NCBI GenBank assembly: GCA_033239005.1
Contig: BSQZ01000103.1
Coordinates: 1,206,001-1,270,000, forward strand
DNA: 64,000 bases
From: Lamellibrachia satsuma
Lineage: Eukaryota; Annelida; Polychaeta; Sabellida; Siboglinidae
Direction: 5' to 3'
This document shows positions 57,735 through 64,000 of this stretch, piece by piece. Both the position numbers and the translations under genes were made by a program. Numbering within the stretch: the first letter of the stretch is position 1; each line of letters opens with the position of its first letter. Below the pieces are notes generated by a model, which did no database searches, was not told the origin of the DNA, and saw only the letters and a list, made by a program, of their open reading frames with translations.

Positions 57735-58482
57735 TGATTATGCCATGCGTTCATGATAACATGATCGTGCTTTTGAACATTTACAGCTGCAACATGAAGA
57801 TTTAATACTCTGTTCTGTGTATGACTTAGATGTCTGGAGAGAATCGCCGTATCGACATTCCGGATTGAAATAATCCCATATCTTGGCACAAATAACCGCT
57901 ACAAAGATTTCGCTGATGCGGGTCCATGCTTGCAGTATGCAGACGTCGTTTCTGCATTCGAGCGTGTATGGCTCGCTGAGATCAAGCAAACGCTTGGTCA
58001 TTCAGCTGCAGCGCCTGTGCCAACTGCAATTTGTAGGCATGCATGTGTAGCCGTGTGTGGTGCAGGGTTGTTGTTGGCGTGTTGAGTTATCGTTAAACAC
58101 GCCGAAGCGATTGCTGCTGCGACAAATCGATTCGTGCACCTGTTTGACACGCTCATCGCCGACAGAGGACCATCCACCTCGTTTTCGCTGTAGCTTACTG
58201 CCAGTCTCCAAGAACCACTTCCACATAGTCGGTTTCGACGGTGGTTCCTTCCTGCATTGTCTGTAGTTACGCTGCACCACAATCACTGACTTGTTGTCAG
58301 CAAGCAACACGACGTAGTGACCTTTTTCTTACATGGTCGCCATTTTGTTTGTCGGGGTTATTATAGAGTCACTAGATGAGCTACAATATGGTGCAAACTA
58401 CTTGCGTATATGTATATTATTATTTATACATTTACTTTCCAAATAGGAAACATAATTTAGAAACACTCTGTATACCATAATA
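57735..58482 (-). mobile_element. Mariner-like element (copy 2)
   Basis: The minus strand reads NKSVIVVQRNYRQCRKEPPS, KPTMWKWFLETGSKLQ, SVGDERVKQVHESICRS, and in other frames HAYKLQLAQALQLNDQAF, the linker before the catalytic domain in this transposase family. The right inverted end at about 58425-58482 matches copy 1. The left end was not found. Confidence 0.75.
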
Positions 58483-58894
58483 AAACTTGATGAACGCCGT
58501 GCAACATGTCAATTCTTGATCACAGTTCGATTGTCGTACAATGTTGTACAATTGGGACTTCAATAACATGTACATCTGTATGAGGCACAGGCAGCTAACA
58601 TTGTGCTACAACATAACACATATCGTTAGCATCGTGCACTCATGTACACGTTGAGCTCAGTTGATAACACTTTTGGTTTGACGTTTTCAACGAACTCCAC
58701 TGTGCAGTTCGAACTAGCAGAAGCACTGGCCAGTGAAATACTAGTATTAAATGGCCTCTGTGTATTACCCTCGGTGGCGGGGTAGAAGAAATAATCGGAC
58801 AAGGACGTAGGCCGCGTCCGATTATTTATACGTTTAGTACATTTAATATTTATTTCACACGCCTTATATGTAATACAACATATTGAGAATGGCA

Positions 58895-59362
58895 ATGGGG
58901 AACCATGAAACTACGCAAGGTTGGGGACCACTAAACTGCGCAAGTTCAGGAATCACTAAACTGATCAAGGTCGGGGATCACTAAACTGATCAAGGTCGGG
59001 GATCACTAAACTGATCAAGGCCGGGGACCACTAAACTGATCAAGGTCGGGGATGACTAAACTGATCAAGGCTGGGGATCACTAAACTGATCAAGGTCGGG
59101 GATCACTAAACTGATCAAGGTCGGGGACCACTAAACTGATCAAGGTCGGGGATCACTAAACTGATCAAGATCGGGGACCACTAAACTGATCAAGGTCGGG
59201 GACCACTAAACTGATCAAAGTCGGGGACCACTAAACTGATCAAGGCTGGGGATCACTAAACTGATCAAGGTCGGGGACCACTAAACTGATCAAAGTCGGG
59301 GACCACTAAATTGATCAAGATCGGGGACCACTAAACTGATCAAGGTCGGGGACCACTAAACT
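58895..59362. repeat. 25-bp minisatellite
   Basis: About 19 tandem copies near GGGGACCACTAAACTGATCA plus AGGTC, with no unique spacers. Confidence 0.95.
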
Positions 59363-59793
59363 GCAGCAGAAGAAAGCGGAGAAAATTAACCGACGTTTAA
59401 AAATATATAGTTAATTTTAAAGGCAAAGAACACCTGGTCACGGGAATCCGGGGTCAGTGGAGTCGGGCGGCTTAACTTAATTCACTAATTATTTATCGCG
59501 CTGCCATGTGATGTGACCAATACGTTAACAATCACATTTCTCTTTCAATCCAAATTACTGTATTTTACTAGCTTAAGTGTCCAGTTCCACATGTACGCTT
59601 GTGGCACAGTTTAGCCACTACACATGTATATGTTAACATATGTAATATGTTATGTAATATGTTATCTAGAAAAAATGGTAAATCACGGAAGGTTCCAGTT
59701 TGCATTGTTTTATTAAAAAACATTAGCACTAAGCGCATTCCTAAAATATATTACGTCCTGTATATTGGCAGCAAATGCGGTTTGTAATACTGT

Positions 59794-61278
59794 CAGACCT
59801 TCCAAGTCTTCCGCTTTATCGGAAGATCTTCCGCTTTTTCCGGTTTTTTTAAATCTTCCGCTTTTCCGCTACGTTTTGAAAACCTTCCGCTTTTTCGAAC
59901 TTGGCCGGTGATCGCAGAAAATTAAGAGGTTCTATTGAAAATTAAGAAGTTCTGTTGTAATATTCAGATCGAATACCAAGTTTCTTAAGAGGTAATCATG
60001 TAATAGTTCTATTAAATGGTTTGAAACTCCGCCATTTGGTGGCGCGTTGTTTTTCAACGAATGATATTGCAGTAAAACATTTTCTCCGTAAATTTTTCAC
60101 CCCGCCATTTTTAAAGTCTCTGTTTACAGCGAATTTGAATCCTCGTGAACTTTTTCGTTTATAGTTTTAATGTTTTGTTCGTTGTTAAAGATAGTGTTGT
60201 TAGTTGTGAATAGTTGTTTCCTTGCGCCACGAAGTAAGATGGGTAAAATGACAGGAGAGAACGGAGGCAATCCACCGACGAAAAAGAAACTACGCCGCAA
60301 AGTTTTGAGACGAATACGCCTCTGAAGACTGTGCCGCTGCTCAACCCAGCGAACAGACGTAAGGGCTGCTATTGGTAAATGATTGGTCTAATGATTTAAA
60401 AGCAGCTGTTATGCTTATTTTAAGGATTCTAAATTCTAATACACTTTCTGACTACTGCTAGTTTAATGTGTTTTCACTTAGAAATCTATTTGCACTTACA
60501 TACCATGTCGTGTGTGTTGTCCATATCTTTATCTAAAAATAATTTCAGATAAACAGAAGACAATAATACATTTTTTTCAAAATGTGGTAGAGACTGCATC
60601 ATTTAATGTTTTATGCTGTACAGCAGTCATTCATCTTCATGAACCATGTGCTTTTCTAACCTTTTCATGAAGAAAATGTTTATGATTTTATAAACATGGT
60701 TCAACATTTTGTTTTCAGTGCTGACTCTAGTTGAGAAGTTTGTCCCTGGCACTGGATAGCACCGTTCAGGAATGGATGGACTTCCAGGTAGCCACAGATT
60801 TGCCCGAGTTCATCGAGGTGGACGAGCGGTGTTGCAGTTGAAGGGCTGGGGTGGCCAGGTCAGGTTCGATCACCTGGCTACACTCATGAAAACTTTAGTC
60901 ATCCTTCCCTACGACCAGGCAAAGAATGACAAGAAGTTCCGAGCATCACTAAGTGCAGAGACGCTGTGTAGCTTGCTGTACTGCAAGATCAACGTGGACT
61001 GCGAGTACCACCAGTTGTACAATGAGGACCACAGACCGGTCATCTGAGACCTGAATGTGTGGAGAGGAAACACCTATGATAATGGATATAATGTAGTCTG
61101 CACTGGCAATCAGCTGTCTGAGATGGTAAATAAAATGTATATAATGTTTGTTATGTTCTTCACGTCGTTATTTAGTATCATCAAATTTGATTGTTTTTTC
61201 GAGAAAAAGTCTTCTGTCTTTTTTTTACAGGAAGAGGAAGATCTTCTGCTTTTTATTGGTAAAATGTTGGAAGGTCTG
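59794..61278 (+). mobile_element. hAT-like DNA transposon relic, 1485 bp
   Basis: Perfect 12-bp inverted ends CAGACCTTCCAA and TTGGAAGGTCTG, with ACTGT just outside on both sides. The other duplicate (near 46200) has an uninterrupted sequence here, an empty site. Left end has repeated CTTCCGCTTTT motifs. Internal frame at 60772-61047 reads KKFRASLSAETLCSLLYCKI, which resembles the C-terminal dimerisation block of hAT transposases; assignment from that is tentative. The N-terminal part of a transposase is not intact. Confidence 0.7.
60772..61047 (+). pseudogene. Possible hAT transposase C-terminal remnant
   Basis: The frame includes FDHLATLMKTLVILPYDQAK, NDKKFRASLSAETLCSLLYC and KINVDCEYHQLYNEDHRPVI. 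The Leu-rich Ser-x-Glu-x-Leu pattern near the end is like hAT dimerisation domains. The start codon is arbitrary. Low certainty on family. Confidence 0.45.
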
Positions 61279-61524
61279 CACTGTCCTAAATGTATATAAA
61301 ACCGAAATGTAAGCCACGAAGTTTGGTGCTCAAATGTTAAAAAAGCTGAAGAATTCTGCTCGGTCATCCATTGTTTCTGAATGTAAGCAGTCGATCGTAA
61401 ACACGTAAAAACCACCTGATGACTTCCACACAATGGCGCATATGAATGAATAGATCGCAGTCGGCAGTCGAACAAGCGTTTACAACTGCACGTGTGGCGG
61501 TGTGCTGGACACGTCACAAGCACC

Positions 61525-61612
61525 ATGTTCATTATGGCGTCAACGTGTGTTCTCCGTGTTCTCCTGACGGGCGCCTTCTCTTGCTGCTTTCTGTGTCCTA
61601 CGGCGCAGGCAG
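61525..61612 (+). CDS. Gene E exon 1: signal peptide of a fifth subunit (partial)
   Basis: ATG (or ATG at 61534) then FIMASTCVLRVLLTGAFSCC, FLCPTAQA, ending GCAG before the consensus donor GTAAGT. Phase 1, as in exon 1 of B, C and D, and 88 bp against 91. It is absent from duplication copy 1. No later exon lies before the window end, so membership of the receptor family is inferred from phase, length, Ala-x-Ala end and context. Confidence 0.5.
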
Positions 61613-61759
61613 GTAAGTGCGGGTCATGTGAGGAGCGGGAGCACTGCTCACCATTAGCTCTATAACGTCTTTCTCACACTATAGCCATCGAAAACGTTGT
61701 GCATATTAAAAAATGTTGTATCACAGTGTAAAAGTGGGTTAAAATTGTTATTATGTAAA

Positions 61760-61808
61760 GATGAGTGTGTGCGTTTGTGCGTGTGTGTGTGTATGCGTGC
61801 GTGCGTGC

Positions 61809-61839
<31 letters not shown>

Positions 61840-62232
61840 CGTGTGCATGTGTGTGTGTGTGTGCGTGCGTGTGTGTGTGTGTGTGCGTGTGTGTGTGTGT
61901 GTGTGTGTGCGTGTGCGTGCGTGTGCGTGCGTGTGCGTGTGTGTGTGTGTGTGCGTGCGTGTGTGTGTGTATGTGTGTGTGTTTGTGTGCGCGTGTGTGT
62001 ATGCGTGTGTGTGTGTGTGTGTTTGTGTGCGCGTGTGTGTATGCGTGTGTGTGTGTATGCGTGTGTGTGTGTGCGTGTGCGTGTGCGTGTGCGTGTGTGT
62101 GTGTGTGTGCGTGTGTGTGTGTTTGTGTGTGTGTGTGTATGCGTGTGTGTGTATGCGTGTGTGTGTATGCGTGTGTGTGTGTGTGTGTGCGTGTGCGTGT
62201 GCGTGTGCGTGTGCGTGTGCGTGTGTGTGTGA
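61760..62232. repeat. Long (GT)n/(GTGC)n microsatellite
   Basis: GT units with GCGT and ATGC interruptions in gene E intron 1. Cys-Val frames are artefacts. Copy 1 has only a short GT run here (46440-46490). Confidence 0.97.
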
Positions 62233-62249
62233 AAGTGATGGAGTTACGA

Positions 62250-63045
62250 GGGAACGTACATATAGGTCTATAGAGAGTCACAAAATACGTACATTCGAAG
62301 TCTAAGGCGGATGTAGGATTTTGGAAGGAATGTTTTCTTACGGTGAGGGTCAACAAATATATCGCAAGTGTAAATGAGCCGCGGTATATTGATCTGTGCT
62401 AGCCGCTCAACGGCGCCGCTGCTGTGACAGGTTTCTCGGTGTTTAATTAATTTAGAAATGTCAGATGTTCTGAAGTGCGTTCTGAATCATTTTGTTGGGT
62501 CTTTTATGGCATTATCTAATATGATCACCAAAAAAGGTTCGATTCCATAAAAAATTTAAAGCATTTATAATATAATGCCAAATGGTGATTCTAAACCTCA
62601 TTAAAATATAATAAACACTGCGCAGAATGAACAGCCATGCGACTGAATTTGATTTGCTGCCCGAGTGTAAAAGTGTTGTATGTAATTTATCGGAAAAGTA
62701 GCCTTTCTACGTCCACTATTTGGCAGATCGAACAAGGAGTTTCTGAAATGGCGGTTCGATCTAACCCAGGAAGTGACAAGTAGTTTTTCCATGTGTTGCC
62801 AACTTGCTATGCTCGTGATTAATGGTGTATTGCCTTAATACTTGATAGTTTAAACATTGATGGTTAAGACCTCGGAATTGTAAGAAATCCTTACTTGGTA
62901 GAAAGGCTGTAATGAGAAATGAAAACGAATTAATTCCAAGATAAAAACGTGGTATTAAAATTAAAACTGGTTTTGTTTGACATATTTAATACAATAGTGT
63001 TAAAGACAAGGTGAGTGTTGTCTCCTGCTATCCGTTCCATACACT
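62250..63045. other. Non-coding, shared with 46.9-47.6 kb
   Basis: No gene seen; part of the direct duplication. Confidence 0.5.
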
Positions 63046-63049
63046 CTGA

Positions 63050-63425
63050 GATCATCTTTCGATCTCACGAAGACATGTCTAGCATAAAAGTAGGTTAATG
63101 CAACATGAATAATGTTGCTGGACGGAGACAATGAAACAGACGGGATGATGAAAACAGTAGTCAAGGAAAGTGACAAAAAGGAATGTCTCTAAACAAAAAG
63201 AAAACGGAAACCATGGCCATGAGATCAAGAGACGAATTGGCCAGACCAAAGCAGAATTCCAGAACATGAAAAGCGTTTAATCAAAAGTGTGTCACTTGAA
63301 GTAAGAAAACATGACAAAAAAATCATACGAATGGCTAAACAATTAGAAAAGAACACAGAAGCAACATAAATGTTGTTTTGAGACAAAAGCTTAGAGTCTT
63401 GTGGACAGACAAGGAAAGCAATGAA
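63050..63425 (+). mobile_element. RTE-like LINE RT fragment (copy of 47.6 kb)
   Basis: Shares MSLNKKKTETMA and SRDELARPKQ with the other copy. The active-site block is more degraded. Confidence 0.65.
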
Positions 63426-63459
63426 GACATTTTAAGAAGATTGACAAACATTGTCATCC

Positions 63460-64000
63460 AAAACAACAGGTTCCAGGTGGTAAATGGACAAGCCTTTGGC
63501 TTATTGACATTCCAATATATGTTCATACGTGTATAGCCCGCACTTACCAGATATATGTCAATTTTTACTTTAAGCATATTCACAGAGCTAGAATTTACAC
63601 AACCATCTGTCAGTTTGCTCCATTCGGTTATCACTGTAAGAATGAGTCTTTCTTGTATCCAACATACACTGTCCTTTAAATAATGCATCTGATTCTATTG
63701 TGTTCTGTAAGTTTGAGGGACATAGTCATATCGATATCCTCATAACCATTCGATAATTTGAAACACTTCTATTTGATCTCTTATCAGTCTCCTAGTGTCT
63801 AGTGTTGTCAAACCACATAATATTAAGCTTTCCTAACTAAGGTTTCGCAGTTCTGGAATCAGATTAGTTGCTCGTCGATGTATTCTTTTTAGCGTATCTA
63901 TGTTCTCCTTACAATATGCTTGTATTTAATATTCCAAACGATGCCTATTGGTTTGTACGTGGGTACAATTAATTGTTTCTCCATACATTTAATAGTTCTC
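63460..64000 (-). mobile_element. CR1-like LINE 3' fragment, minus strand, runs off window
   Basis: Complement of the family tail: NMLKVKIDIYLVSAGYTRMN near 63540-63600, then ERL/RRATN-type blocks near 63850. Confidence 0.7.

Larger units (their letters stand above)
57970..64000 (+). repeat. Direct segmental duplication, copy 2
   Basis: Same order and orientation as 44490-48610, with three extra inserts: a minisatellite at 58.9 kb, a TIR element at 59.8 kb and gene E exon 1. Confidence 0.85.

Noticed and set aside
58895..59362. CRISPR-like array
   Set aside because: Units of 25 bp follow each other without spacers and the genome is eukaryotic; it is a minisatellite.
61697..62305. Long Cys-Val, His-Thr, Tyr-Ile, Glu-Arg and Leu/Ala reading frames, here and at 1.0, 13.2, 27.6, 31.1, 37.3, 48.7, 49.4 and 49.8 kb
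   Set aside because: They are translations of dinucleotide or trinucleotide repeats in several frames at once, with no other coding signal.

Overview
This is animal nuclear DNA, most likely from a marine invertebrate; a lophotrochozoan such as a mollusc, annelid or brachiopod fits best, but the species cannot be read from the sequence. The reasons are short phase-matched exons with GT-AG introns of 0.2-7 kb, dense dinucleotide repeats, minisatellites, tRNA-derived SINEs, and broken CR1-like, RTE-like, Ty3/gypsy, mariner-like and hAT-like elements. There is no operon, ribosome-binding site or other bacterial signal.

The real genes form one family: a cluster of nicotinic-acetylcholine-receptor-like (Cys-loop, pentameric ligand-gated channel) subunits. 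Five loci were found. A (+, 705-8547) is intact from exon 2 to the stop; its signal-peptide exon must lie left of the window. B (+, 16945-27499) is a pseudogene. C (+, 30744-43830) is complete, with eight exons and 469 codons. D (-, 55425-49498) is a pseudogene or failing gene. E (+, 61525 onward) shows only a signal-peptide exon and runs off the right end. The intact copies keep the Cys-loop, the loop B Trp and the cation-type Glu before TM2. They lack the vicinal cysteines of alpha subunits, the loop A Tyr and the usual 9' Leu of TM2, so they look like non-alpha subunits that would need partners to bind acetylcholine.

Layout: 1-8.7 kb holds gene A with LINE and SINE relics in its introns. 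8.7-14.4 kb is intergenic with a LINE relic, a SINE and a TA-centred palindrome. 14.4-27.5 kb is the left arm of a large inverted duplication carrying B, which has taken a CR1-like LINE of about 5 kb that itself holds a 1-kb TIR element. 27.5-44.2 kb is gene C with its duplicated 5' flank, a gypsy relic with an expanded 15-bp minisatellite, and a foldback with a hammerhead-like motif. 44.3-48.6 kb is a flank with a mariner-like element. 49.1-57.4 kb is the right arm of the inverted duplication with D. 57.7-64 kb repeats 44.5-48.6 kb in direct orientation and gains a 25-bp minisatellite, a hAT-like element and the start of gene E.

The region records birth and death of receptor subunits. Tandem and inverted duplication moved whole units (5' flank plus gene). 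Two copies then decayed by exon loss, a stop codon, loss of a splice acceptor and microsatellite replacement, while A and C stayed open.
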